Assembly: GCA_030407315.1 (NCBI GenBank)
Contig: JALQPE010000443.1
Location: 1 to 64,000, forward strand
Length of the DNA stretch: 64,000 nucleotides
Direction: 5' to 3'
Source of the DNA: Asparagopsis taxiformis
Lineage: Eukaryota > Rhodophyta > Florideophyceae > Bonnemaisoniales > Bonnemaisoniaceae
The stretch's first letter is position 1, and each line of letters opens with the position of its first letter. A program made the position numbers and the translations under genes. The notes below the pieces were generated by a model, which was not told the DNA's origin, made no database searches, and saw only the letters and a list, made by a program, of their open reading frames with translations. This document shows positions 10,471 through 20,645 of the stretch, one piece after another.

Positions 10471-10539
10471 CCTACGCTCCAGATTGAGCAGTTAACCGCC
10501 ACACAATGGGCGCCTTGAGCCCCACTGTGCCGTTCCTTC

Positions 10540-10547
10540 CTTATATA
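10540..10547 (-). promoter_or_regulatory. TATA box upstream of the Spondin_N remnant
   Basis: The minus strand reads TATATAAG about 70 bp upstream of the first Spondin_N coding block. It is positioned as a core promoter for that gene. Confidence 0.45.
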
Positions 10548-11276
10548 GGCAGCGTACATGCACAAATGCATGAGTTTGTTGGTCGGTCGGTCAGTCGGTA
10601 CTGCCATCATTACAGTTATTCAGCTCAACGATTCGCAGTTGTCGCGCACCCCACGCGTGGCAAGTTACCAAACCTACAGAGAAACAACATCGTGCGTGGG
10701 AGAGAAATAGCCCAATGAGCGTTAAGATAGATGAACCGCTCGATCGGGCGGCCAGTCACACGGGCAAGTGGCTGGTCCGCGCTGATGGGCATCTCAATCA
10801 TGTTTGTAGATAATGTACACGCCATATGCACTACATCGCATGAATTTCCGTTGATTTATTGAACAAATACAAATGGAGAACAAGTGCCCTTTACGCGTTG
10901 GCGCGCGCTTCGCGCGCGCGAATACTGTACCGTATTCGCAACTCTACTTAGGCTTAGACTATTAGCCCACATGTCCAGTGTGACTTGTGTGGTAACCGCA
11001 GTACGCTAAGTATACCAGCTTTATCCCGAAATTGGACAATAAAATGTGGTGTAGATAGCAGTTGCGCAGCAGCAATGTTAGACATGCTGCGAAGAGGAAA
11101 CGTGAGGAGTCAGGATGTCCATATCACGAGACCACATCCCAACTCTAGTGCCCGTGCAGCAACCGTAATGTCGCTGATCTCCGCTCAGTATATATTTCGC
11201 AACCATGCTGTCGATGGAAAATTCAACCTACCGCCATTGCATAAATGTTGCTTGTCATCCACCCAACCGCGCTACT
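10548..11276. other. Intergenic stretch with one GC-rich hairpin
   Basis: No gene recognised. The only marked structure is the hairpin repeat at 10883-10923. Confidence 0.5.
10883..10923 (+). repeat. GC-rich hairpin repeat, copy 1
   Basis: AGTGCCCTTTACGCG followed by a CGCGCGC-TTC-GCGCGCG hairpin. Nearly the same 39-41 nt recurs at 14298-14336 in the same orientation, so the two copies bracket the Sel1-repeat gene. Confidence 0.8.
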
Positions 11277-11674
11277 TCATCGGTCTATGAAGCTTTGATC
11301 CATGCAATTCACTACCTTTGTTTCTGCTTTCCCCTTGCCCGCCCTCTGCTCCGCTACCCAGCTCCCAAAATTCGACGGCAGTGCATGAACAAATCGATCC
11401 GCCTGCACGCACATTGCTGCGTCTACCAATCTCGACAAGCCCATTGCATCTTGACTGACTCCAAACTCTTCTGGATTAAACCAATGAACTGTCTTCAACT
11501 CTTTTGAAATTCTTTTCTTCGTCGCATTCGTCGCCAGATAAGCACGAATCGACGCCGTTTCTCCGCCCTTCCACCCGTGATTATACATATCAGATACAAT
11601 ATAAAACACAGCACTATTCCCAAGCCCTTCGGCTTGTCGTTTCGCCTCTAGTATCACTTCTTCCGTGCAATTCG
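11277..11674 (-). other. Probable C-terminal part of the Sel1-repeat protein, other frame
   Basis: This open frame is shifted by one base from the end of the Sel1-repeat ORF and overlaps it. It starts in mid-protein (NCTEEVILEAKRQAEGLG) and runs about 130 residues to a stop. The text AVFYIVSDMYNHGWKGGETAS looks like continued helical-repeat protein. The simplest reading is that one base change separates it from the main ORF, by mutation or sequencing error. No splice sites are evident. Confidence 0.5.
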
Positions 11675-13989
11675 TAATCCAGACGGATCAGCAGCTCGGC
11701 CAGAAGCACCATGACGCGCGTGTCGTCCGCGTGCGCGAGCGCCAGCTCGCACAGCGCGATCGCAAGATGTAGACTCTTCTTGTCGCCGCTTTGACGCCCG
11801 AGTTGCGCCACAACGCGTCGCAGCCGCGCAATGTACGACACGTCGTGTCGTATGCACATCGCGCATAGCTGCATGGCGCGCGCGGGGTCCCATGGAACCC
11901 CGCGTATGCCTTGCAGTAGTATTTGTGCGAGCAGGAATATGGCGGAGAGGTCATGTCGTGCGCTGAGGCAGACGTTTAGTAGACGTTGCGATATGGATGG
12001 GTCGTGTACGTATTGAGATGTTTCGATGCAGATTTTTTGCGCGATGCGGATGATGATCTCGCAGCATATATTGTTGTTTACATAGCGTTCGCAGAGACGG
12101 ATTGCGCGATTTACGTCGCTAGCTTCTGTGGAACCGCACATGATTTCCACGCCAGTTTCGATCGCGCATGGATCGTCCCATTTCTCCATGCACATTTCGC
12201 AGATTCTTATGGACATTGGCATGTTTTTGGCGACGCGCGTCGTACCCTTGCCGATTTCCTCTTCGAGATGAAACGCTCTGTCGCAAGACACGTCGCTATC
12301 GATTAGTTTGCCGCACAGCCGTAGTGTGTGGTCCGTGTTACGATTCGCTTTGTTTGAACACAGTAATTTGACGAGCATGACGATGGCCTCTGCGTTGTTG
12401 GATTTGTCGACGCAGATTTGTAGTAGACGAATCGTGAGTGCAGTGTCCGTTGGCTTGCACGATTTTGCACAATCCATTTGTTTTGCGATACCGACCACTT
12501 TGTCGCTACAGTCCCTGCTCTTCTCCAACGCACGTTCACAGAGCCATACAGCACGTTCACTGTCCTTTGCAATGCCCAGATCTCCAGTAATGAGATATTC
12601 CGCAAGTGTAACCATAGCGGCTGCGCCATGTTTACTGTCCATGAACAGTTCCAACAGACGCATCACGAGCGCACCATTACCCGCATCGCTAAATGCAATC
12701 GACTCTGCAAGATCCTCGAGCTTTTCACAATATGATTCCAAACCAACCAACTGACGACATAGTTGAATGCCCCGCTCAATATCCAAAACTGCTTTCGTTT
12801 GAAGCACGACATCCGCAAGAGCCAGTGTCGATTCAGATTTGAAATCCTTCATATTCATGCATTTATCCAACAACAAAACGGCAAACGACGGATTCCTCGC
12901 CATTCCGCCCTTTCTTTGTGCCATATCGTTTGCAAGCTGTATAATCTTGGACATCTGAAACTTGACACGATCACTCCCAGAAGCTCTATCCACCAAATTC
13001 ATCGCACAATCCACGTCCTTTTCCACGCCCGGAGCGCCCCTTAACAGCAGTTCAGACAATGTAAGCATAACGGCCGCATCGTTCCCCCTCGCAATACTCA
13101 TCTGACACAGATACACAGCTAGCTGCACATTGGCCTGAATCTGCGATGTTCCATAGGCGATTTTGCGCGCCAACACAGCCGTTGATAGTGAATACTCCCA
13201 GCGAACACTGGCGGTTCGTTCACATAGACGTATCGCACGCGTTGCGTCTCTGGCGACACCGGAAGCGCCGCTCAGAAGGATTTCCGCGAGTGGTATCATT
13301 GCATCACACTCGTCCCATCGTTCCACGCATGCCTGTAGCAAGCACGCGGCTAGTGCGACGTCTCGTGGGAGGTTGGACGATCCGTACATCAGCTCGTTGC
13401 ATATCTCGATAATCGGCATCGGCTCTTCACATCGCTCAACATACATGGTGAACAGACGCTTTGCGCGCGACACATCGCGTTTCGGCTGCATGATATCGGA
13501 TATGAGTAATCGAGCGAGCCAGAACATTGCCTCCAGATGCTGGCCGACGTCAATGCTCATTTGATAATAGTTCATCGCGCGCAAGACGTCCATTGGAACG
13601 TCTTTCTCGCCGACGTCATAGATCATTGCCAGCTCGAACATCGTGCACGCGTCATAGTCTAGTTGTATGGCGCGTTGATACAGATCGACGGCTCGTACGA
13701 AATCCTGCTCGCAGAACTTACCGTCGGAATACATGCGTGCCAGATCGAACATGGCGCCGGGATGGTAGCCTTCAACGACGCAGCGTTGGAGCAGTTGCAT
13801 GGCGCGTCGGCCGTCGCACATGTTTTCGGAGACGCGTAGAATGGTTGCGAGACAATACATGGCTCCGATGTGGTTGTGCTCCTCGACGCAGCGCTCGTAA
13901 AATTGCTCTGCGGCGTACATGTCGGTTGCGACGCGCAGATTGTCGCCGGGACAACTGTACGGCTGTAGTCTTTCCGCGATGGAAAACAT
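11614..13989 (-). CDS. Sel1-like repeat (SLR) protein
   Basis: 791-aa minus-strand ORF starting at ATG 13989 (MFSIAERLQPYS). It consists almost wholly of about 20 helical repeats of 36-40 residues of the Sel1/TPR-like type, for example RAMQLLQRCVVEGYHPGAMF and RAVDLYQRAIQLDYDACTMF, with the recurring pattern A-x-x-L-A-x-x-L then G-V-x-x-D. Such solenoids act as protein-interaction scaffolds. No catalytic domain, signal peptide or membrane segment is seen. The ORF ends SRRAWE after a probable frameshift; the +1 frame continues for about 130 residues. Cytoplasmic location is inferred only from the lack of targeting signals. Confidence 0.8.
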   Translation of the reverse strand: MFSIAERLQPYSCPGDNLRVATDMYAAEQFYERCVEEHNHIGAMYCLATILRVSENMCDGRRAMQLLQRCVVEGYHPGAMFDLARMYSDGKFCEQDFVRAVDLYQRAIQLDYDACTMFELAMIYDVGEKDVPMDVLRAMNYYQMSIDVGQHLEAMFWLARLLISDIMQPKRDVSRAKRLFTMYVERCEEPMPIIEICNELMYGSSNLPRDVALAACLLQACVERWDECDAMIPLAEILLSGASGVARDATRAIRLCERTASVRWEYSLSTAVLARKIAYGTSQIQANVQLAVYLCQMSIARGNDAAVMLTLSELLLRGAPGVEKDVDCAMNLVDRASGSDRVKFQMSKIIQLANDMAQRKGGMARNPSFAVLLLDKCMNMKDFKSESTLALADVVLQTKAVLDIERGIQLCRQLVGLESYCEKLEDLAESIAFSDAGNGALVMRLLELFMDSKHGAAAMVTLAEYLITGDLGIAKDSERAVWLCERALEKSRDCSDKVVGIAKQMDCAKSCKPTDTALTIRLLQICVDKSNNAEAIVMLVKLLCSNKANRNTDHTLRLCGKLIDSDVSCDRAFHLEEEIGKGTTRVAKNMPMSIRICEMCMEKWDDPCAIETGVEIMCGSTEASDVNRAIRLCERYVNNNICCEIIIRIAQKICIETSQYVHDPSISQRLLNVCLSARHDLSAIFLLAQILLQGIRGVPWDPARAMQLCAMCIRHDVSYIARLRRVVAQLGRQSGDKKSLHLAIALCELALAHADDTRVMVLLAELLIRLDYELHGRSDTRGETTSRRAWE

Positions 13990-14297
13990 GGTGCTTGCAC
14001 GCTAGCCAAGGATAACGCGGCGTTGCTTTCGTCGATTTGGCTTCGTTTTAACATGATTGTTGTGCAGTTGATATGGTCGGGATCGATGCAAAATGTATTC
14101 CGATGATGTGTCGGTTTGTATTGTACTTTAGTCGACGCGTTGCGTTGTGCGGCATAAAAATTGACCGCTGCACAGAGACGGACGTCTGTGTGTGTGTCTC
14201 GCTAACCGCTGGACACATGGACACGTGGGGATCTCAAATGGGCAGATTGCTCCCGCGCCGTGATCGATTGTTTGCATTAAGCGTTAAACTTGGTACC

Positions 14298-14336
14298 AGT
14301 GCCCTTTACGCGCTGGCGCGCGCTTCGCGCGCGAAT
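14298..14336 (+). repeat. GC-rich hairpin repeat, copy 2
   Basis: AGTGCCCTTTACGCGC followed by the CGCGCGC-TTC-GCGCGCG hairpin. Second copy of 10883-10923, upstream of the Sel1-repeat gene. Confidence 0.8.
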
Positions 14337-14510
14337 CTGATGCACCGAAATTCTGCTTGTCAGAGCAGGCAGGTCTTAGCTCGCAATTCAGGAGTAGAGT
14401 CCCATTCCTAGATACCCATACACTCTCCTTGCTTTTCGCTCTGCTCTCCTGCTTGATCTCCGTCTCTGTCGCCTTGATTCCCAGACTCAGCCTCGACACA
14501 GCTCCAGGCC

Positions 14511-14922
14511 ATGCACTCTGGCCTCAGCAACAGTGACTTCCGCATCCAGTTCTCCCGCGCCACCCAGGTCAACACGCCCAACTTTAGGGTTTACATTGCA
14601 GACCTCAAAAACGTCCCTGCGATCGCTGCCACCGATGTGCAGAACACCATTTTTCGCGTGTTCCTCAAGGCTTGCCAGCCTTCATTCCGCACCATCATCC
14701 CCGCGCCACGGAGACGCTCAATACTTTGTAGGGCACGTTTCGCATTTCCTTCCGGCTCGAGAAGCTCGGTGATGTTTAGACGGTGGCCATTGTCGTTCGT
14801 GTGGCCGAATCCATCATGTTTCCGCAGGGCTTGATTCGTGAAAATGTTTTCATTAGCAAGACGGACTGCGCGTTCCTGTCCGTGTCCAACTCGGCAGATC
14901 CGGGCACTGTTCTTTTGTAAAC
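14511..14922 (+). pseudogene. Decayed unknown gene
   Basis: Protein-like text continues across three frames: MHSGLSNSDFRIQFSRATQV and VQNTIFRVFLKACQPSF in the first, HGDAQYFVGHVSHFLP in the second, then VAIVVRVAESIMFPQGLI to a TAA at about 14922 after an in-frame TAG. The pieces lie in one order on one strand, which suggests a single broken gene of about 135 residues. I recognise no family. Confidence 0.35.
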
Positions 14923-17606
14923 AATGCGCAGCATTGTGCTGACGTCGGGAAATTTTGCATGCGTCTGGGACTCTATATCACGAACCACTGCTACTTGATG
15001 AATGTACAGTTTTTTGTATTTCTACACAGACGTACGTCTGTATCGTTTCCTTCTTCACTTTTCCTCACCGGCTATTTCTGTCACTCGCTCGCTCACTCAC
15101 TCAACTAAATCTATTCAATCAGTTGGTTGATTCACATGGCCAGTTGTCGGCACTATATTATTCTAAGCAGACGGTAACCATCTCACGGTGTTCATGCGAC
15201 TATCACTGCTGGCTCACATCTTGACGCCTGGCACGGCACGTGACCAGACCACACATACCCGCAGTCTTGTGAAATTACGTAAGCTTTCGCAATCACTCGT
15301 ATCTCATCCTCCATCGCATTGCAGTGACCGTTAAAAAACCATCCTTATGTGTATGCTCGGGTTATTAGAATGGAACATGTGTTCATTAGAACCTAGTGCA
15401 CAGTCGTTTCCAATTATTCTCCTGTCGGATCGTATCCAGTCGTTGTGCCTGACAGGCGCAACTGATGGTTCTGATGCAGGTCGGGTCGGATGGATGATTC
15501 GTTAATATTTACCAGCAACTGCCCATCTACAACTCTTCAACCCATAGACAATATGTTCACACCATCCATTAAATCCTCTATTCCGAACGAACGAAACACG
15601 AACACATTCAGAATGGCGTTCAACAGCTATTTTAGGAATAGTGAGCGTGACCAATTCTTCATCGCACTGCTCACCTTCTTCCAGTGCTTTGCGAGTATTC
15701 CTACCTTCTGCCTGCCCATTGGAAAGTCTCAGTCCACCACCAATGAGCCTGACCTCTTCCAGCTCAATCACAAGGTTGAAACATTGAGACCATTCAATTC
15801 CCAGACTGCGACAAAATCCGTTTCCGAACATCACAGTACGGAAAATGGCTCAGCCCCTCGCAAAAATATCAAACCCACCACGCTGACGCTACCCACTACA
15901 GTCAACGCGGCAGGGTGGTGGCCTGGCTCCACGAGCGCTTCGGCGCTATGCTCGTGGCCGAGCTATGTCGCCAGTTTGAAGCACTGATCGACAATGACAC
16001 TCGCCATAGTGCATGTAGCGCTAAACTGAGAAACACTAGCTGCTTCCTGTTCTGGTCCATTCCGCCCACAATTAACATAGATATCACACCAAAGATGTAA
16101 ATAAACAATTCTTCTTTGCAAAATCAATTTCCAGTTTACATCTTCCCCCGCCCCCTTCTGCTTCTAGTTTTCCGCCCCACCCAACTGATACCAGACTTGT
16201 GCTGCTTCACTGCAACTAATCGCCTTCCATCGCCACCACAATATGCAGGAGCATGTTAACAACCCGACCACAGATTTGCATTGCACGAAATGATACAGCG
16301 CAGCTGCAGCATATATACTATACAACAAACGAGCGCAAATCGCAAACTCGCCTCGACCGCATTGAACATACGTGTGCACACTTCAAATCACTTTCTCATG
16401 AGCCTCCAGCACATCGTTCATCAGAACAGTGATCACCCAAACAAACACGAACCGAAGTACGGTCCTCCACGCCACAAGCGCAAGTGCATTCGGCGGTACC
16501 CCAGAAACACAAGTCACAGAGCGAGAGAAGCTTAAATTAATCTACACACCCTGCACGCACAAAGCCAATACAGAAACCCACGATGTAAATCGGGTGCATC
16601 GAAATCCGGTGGGTGATGATCAAGTACACTGTCTTCATCATCAGCGTCTATACTACCAAAACAGCTCCCAAAGCCTTTTTTCGTATTCGGCACGAAACAA
16701 AACGCCAGCCCAGCCACAGCCGGGGCCACGATACCTGCACGCGCTTCAGCATGCCCCAACCCTCCACCAATACAAGCGGTAGATCCATTGTGTTCATGCG
16801 ATCGATCCGCAAGTCCCAGAACGTCGCTCAGCGCACTCAGCCGTATAGTGTACAACGGCACGCTGCACGGGCATCGGAGCCGAGACCATAGATGCAAACA
16901 TGGTGGACTGTCGCGTAGATGTCGGGAAAATACCCATCGTCAAGGATGTGAGGAGAAATGCTGTGCCGAACACGGCGTGCGGACGCAAAAATTGGTACAG
17001 ACCGCTTGTTTTGTACACCAATGATGCCGTGGGTAGATTGGAGGTGCCGCTTTCAGGCGCATTGGAAGGAAGCTTTTGCGTGCTGAGAGGCATGCGAAAA
17101 AACTTAATGATGCACAAGATAGCTTGGGATGGTGGACTTGGTAAAAAAATCGGACGAAGAACTTCTGTCGATTTGATATGAGGCCACGTTTGCACTATGT
17201 TTACAAATTGAATTTCTAGATCCGTAGATGCAGCATATTCGCTAAACAGAAAAGGAACGCCAATCGCAAACTCTCTTCAAGTGCCTGTGGGCACCAAAAA
17301 TCCGTGCCGTCCTATTATCGCCTCGAACTTTCATCAAAATCCAATGTGGCAACCACTATTTGGGCGAATCTCATCATTTTTTCATAGTCAAAGAAAATGC
17401 ACATGAGTATACTTGAGAGTTTCAGGGTTCCCATATTTTCCCATATACAGCCACAATCATACTCTACCATCCTACGTACATCAGAAGTATATCAAATAGA
17501 CATCACTAAGCGGATATCCAGAGTACATTGAAAGCCCCCTTCTGGAATGTCATACGCGCATCAAAAGTCGTACATCTGCAGGATGTCTATGGGTCGTCAA
17601 TTTTTC
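14923..17606. other. Intergenic stretch, no recognised gene
   Basis: Several ORFs of 90-165 codons exist on both strands (for example 15490-15987 plus, 16532-16897 minus, 16900-17181 plus), but none shows a recognisable motif, repeat or promoter. AWLHERFGAMLVAELCRQFE at about 15918-15980 looks protein-like and could be a relic. I cannot support a gene. Confidence 0.4.
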
Positions 17607-20600
17607 TTACTGGGAAATTTCAGAGCCAAATGATGAATAGGTGACACGTCTCTGCTTTGATGATGTCCAATCAAGAGGGTGGAATGCATGAACATCACCT
17701 TCGGGGATGGCTAAACCGGTAAAGACACCTGTCTGACCGTAGCTTTGCTTAGAGCTGATGTTGTAAGATGCATCAGAGAAAGTGCATAGATAAGCATCTG
17801 GTGCGTAATTCCGCTCTGGTGCAAGGAAAGTTAGTGATGGAGATAGCTTCTCTATCTCTCTGAGCATTGCATTTGCTGTAACAAGCCCTGATACTTTCAA
17901 TGGTGCTATTTTCTGAAGCATATAGCTTGCAACATAGGATGCATGTGGTAATACTCCTTTTCCAAGAAAATTGAGGACACCAGCGAGGTGTTGATATGAA
18001 GATAGTTCTTGTTTTGAGGCTGGCATGTTTGTTTGTGCTCTTCGTGCTCGCGTCAGTGGAATAGGCTCAATTCGATTGCAATACTCCGTCATATTGAGCT
18101 TAATTGAGCCATCATCCGCTTGAGCAATCTCTGCCCCATTAAATTTGATGACGTCATCGACAACCACTGTGCCAATCTCAAATTGAGCTCGAGCGTCAGT
18201 GACAAAACTGTTGAGTGCATCCAGACTTCCAGCTATCAAAAAATCATCAATCACCTTAACCAGAATATGTGATATCATGTTATCAGTGCGCTTGACGAAT
18301 ATCTGGGATAGACCAGGCACCTTGGTAAACTTCAGCTTGGAAAGTATCCAGTTCTCAACAACAAGATGCCACTGTCTCCCAGCCTCGACGATTCCATAGG
18401 GGAGTTTTTCCAGTTTCCATAAGATGCTTCGTCTGTTATTTCCATCATCAGCTGACAGTGTAAACCACTCTCTAGGAGGACGTACGTATATGTCACGTGA
18501 GATAGGTCCACTTTGTAGATATGCCTTCTTGACATCTATCTTGGCTAGTCTGAGTCCGAGAATTGCTGCAAGTGACAGTAGTATGCGTATGACAACAAAT
18601 TGGGCTGCTGCAGAGTCCTTTCGGATCGAATCTTTCTCTCGATCCTCGTTTCCATGAGCCACAATACGAGATTTGAGAGATAGCTTGCCCGATTCATCAG
18701 TTTTCACTTTGAAAACGGTGTGAGAGCGCACTATATTCGCATGTTTCGGGACAGCATGTTCATGTATCTCTGTGTATACATCTTTCCAGTTATCTAACTC
18801 TCGCGCAAACGAGTTGCTGATGATCCAGTCAGGAGCGAATCTAAGTTTGGAGCCAGAAACTTGGTTTGGGCCTATAGTGTCCAAGATAACTTGTAGAATA
18901 TGTTGTTCATTTGATTGCATACAAGTGCCATGAGCTGGTTCATTCAGTGATGATACCTGACCAATATCTTTTGCAGTGCATTCTGCATTTTGATGTTGCA
19001 CCATTAAAGCTGTGACTGCATTATTGTTGTCAGGACTTGGCATTTCAGTGTCTATGATGTCAGCGCTGCCAGGATTTGAGTTGTCCAATCCGTGGATGAC
19101 TACATCACCCCCCAAATCCTCGGCAGCGTCTGTTGATGTTAGATTGGTATTACCAAGCTCAAAAGAGAGTATAGAATTGTTGAGCTTAGTGCGGGGAGCC
19201 AATCGCACATCTTCATATGCTATATTCAGCGACTTGCCTTTGCCATTCCGTTTTGCGACGATGTAATGTGGAGTAGCGCTGGAAACGACTAGTGGTTCCC
19301 AAGTTCCACTCTGCAGAAATGCCCAGATGGGTGTACCGCTGGGCAGTGCGTCGGCAGTTAGTAGTTTTGGCGCTTTTGTAGATAGCATGCGGTGTATTGC
19401 TCGATTAGCAATTTGTTCTTGGTGGGCAGTGATCAAGTCATGAGGTATGACATTGTGTCGTAAACCACACAACCCAGGGGAGTATCCACGTACTTGCTCG
19501 AAAGAACTGGCAAGTTTCGAGCCTGATAGTAGATTACTAAGAAAGGAGGCACGCGCAACCAGAGATGCCATAGTGATATCGTGGCATTGCAACTCAAGGC
19601 GTTGTAAGATCAATCTTATAATAGCATTCTTACGTTCGACAGAGCCTAACTTATTGTGCCGTCGAGCTGGACGCGCTTCAAAACTGATATTGTGACATTT
19701 CAGTAGCTTTTTAAACGCCTCGCGGTTGAATTCTTGATCTCCACTGACAGTGACTGGTGCGCCATGGCGGGAGATCCATACCCTATCAAACACATGTGCT
19801 GTGTCATCAAGATCACGTGAGGGCACCACTTCAATTTCAGAATAACCAGTGCCGCGGTCGCGCATATGCAGGATCGTTCGAGTAGTATATCGTAACTTCA
19901 TGAACATAAAATCCACCTGCACGGATTGGTTGAAGCTGGAACCTATATGGGTGATAGATACCTGTCGGGATCGCTTTGGTCTGCCAGTGCGGCAGCATAT
20001 GTCGCATGCAGACACTTCATTCTCAAGTGCAATTGCAAGTTCACTGTCTAATACGTTAGCCATTTTGCAAATGCGCTTCATCTCGTGCACCGTGGCATGC
20101 GAATATTGGTGTATGCGCTTTGCAAAACGCGCTGGCCCAATTCTTGAGAGGTAATCATTGCTTGATATAAGGTATGAGCAGGAATTTTTCACACCAATAA
20201 CAGATGGGATGATTGGTGGGGGTACTACGGATAATCTTCTGCGGCTTTCTCCATCATTGAAGTATGTATGGAAAGTATTACGTGATCCATTGGCGTTGGA
20301 TACGTGCAACAGATCATGTATGTTGTCAATATGTGATCGTTCAGTTATATCACAACCAATAATCAGCGGTTCTTCTCCTTCTATCAAGTTGAAGGTAAAC
20401 ATGGTCCTACTTCCATCAACCTGCTGAACCGGTAATTGCCATACTGCGCATGTAGGTTTCGCATTATGCATACCAGGTCCCCATCCATGAATGAACTGCT
20501 CTTTAGGAGGTGTCATTTCGAGCTGTATTCCCAGTGCACTACACAATGCAGCTGCATTTGCTGTTCCACCAATGCTCCGTGGTGCACCAGTATCTAGTAT

Positions 20601-20645
20601 GGGGTTAGGATCAGGTGGCAGTAAACCTGACCCTAATTCCGAAAA
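17607..20645 (-). CDS. Copia B pol: protease, integrase, RT, partial RNase H
   Basis: The pol frame is -1 relative to gag. It carries, in Copia order: protease ILDTGAPRSIGG; the PPKEQFIHGWGP block; HHCC zinc (HQYSHAT followed by CDICCRTGRP); integrase core with VQVDFMFM, VSGDQEFN and GSVERKNAI as likely D,D,E; RT with LAKIDVKKAYLQSG, LPYGIVEAGRQW and a catalytic box VIDDFLIAG where most families have YVDD; and RNase H up to SSKQRRVTYSSFGSE. It ends within RNase H at a stop that probably comes from the truncation junction. The first ATG is at 20546, but the protease motif lies upstream of it, so pol is expected to be made by frameshifting from gag. Confidence 0.88.
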   Translation of the reverse strand, partial: FSELGSGLLPPDPNPILDTGAPRSIGGTANAAALCSALGIQLEMTPPKEQFIHGWGPGMHNAKPTCAVWQLPVQQVDGSRTMFTFNLIEGEEPLIIGCDITERSHIDNIHDLLHVSNANGSRNTFHTYFNDGESRRRLSVVPPPIIPSVIGVKNSCSYLISSNDYLSRIGPARFAKRIHQYSHATVHEMKRICKMANVLDSELAIALENEVSACDICCRTGRPKRSRQVSITHIGSSFNQSVQVDFMFMKLRYTTRTILHMRDRGTGYSEIEVVPSRDLDDTAHVFDRVWISRHGAPVTVSGDQEFNREAFKKLLKCHNISFEARPARRHNKLGSVERKNAIIRLILQRLELQCHDITMASLVARASFLSNLLSGSKLASSFEQVRGYSPGLCGLRHNVIPHDLITAHQEQIANRAIHRMLSTKAPKLLTADALPSGTPIWAFLQSGTWEPLVVSSATPHYIVAKRNGKGKSLNIAYEDVRLAPRTKLNNSILSFELGNTNLTSTDAAEDLGGDVVIHGLDNSNPGSADIIDTEMPSPDNNNAVTALMVQHQNAECTAKDIGQVSSLNEPAHGTCMQSNEQHILQVILDTIGPNQVSGSKLRFAPDWIISNSFARELDNWKDVYTEIHEHAVPKHANIVRSHTVFKVKTDESGKLSLKSRIVAHGNEDREKDSIRKDSAAAQFVVIRILLSLAAILGLRLAKIDVKKAYLQSGPISRDIYVRPPREWFTLSADDGNNRRSILWKLEKLPYGIVEAGRQWHLVVENWILSKLKFTKVPGLSQIFVKRTDNMISHILVKVIDDFLIAGSLDALNSFVTDARAQFEIGTVVVDDVIKFNGAEIAQADDGSIKLNMTEYCNRIEPIPLTRARRAQTNMPASKQELSSYQHLAGVLNFLGKGVLPHASYVASYMLQKIAPLKVSGLVTANAMLREIEKLSPSLTFLAPERNYAPDAYLCTFSDASYNISSKQSYGQTGVFTGLAIPEGDVHAFHPLDWTSSKQRRVTYSSFGSEISQ
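20605..20645 (-). promoter_or_regulatory. Putative -1 frameshift signal, element B gag-pol
   Basis: The gag frame reads GAT TTT CGG AAT TAG; pol reads GGA TTT TCG GAA. Four bases after TTTTC an 11-bp stem forms, TTAGGGTCAGG / CCTGATCCTAA (one G-U pair, 10-nt loop; plus-strand arms 20626-20636 and 20605-20615). Element A has an equivalent stem of different sequence at the same place. Confidence 0.6.

Noticed and set aside
11654..13954. Arg-rich alternative-frame ORFs in the Sel1 gene
   Set aside because: Out-of-frame shadows of GC-rich coding sequence.
16532..17195. Overlapping ORFs on both strands at 16.5-17.2 kb
   Set aside because: No motif, promoter or consistent coding signal distinguishes any of them.
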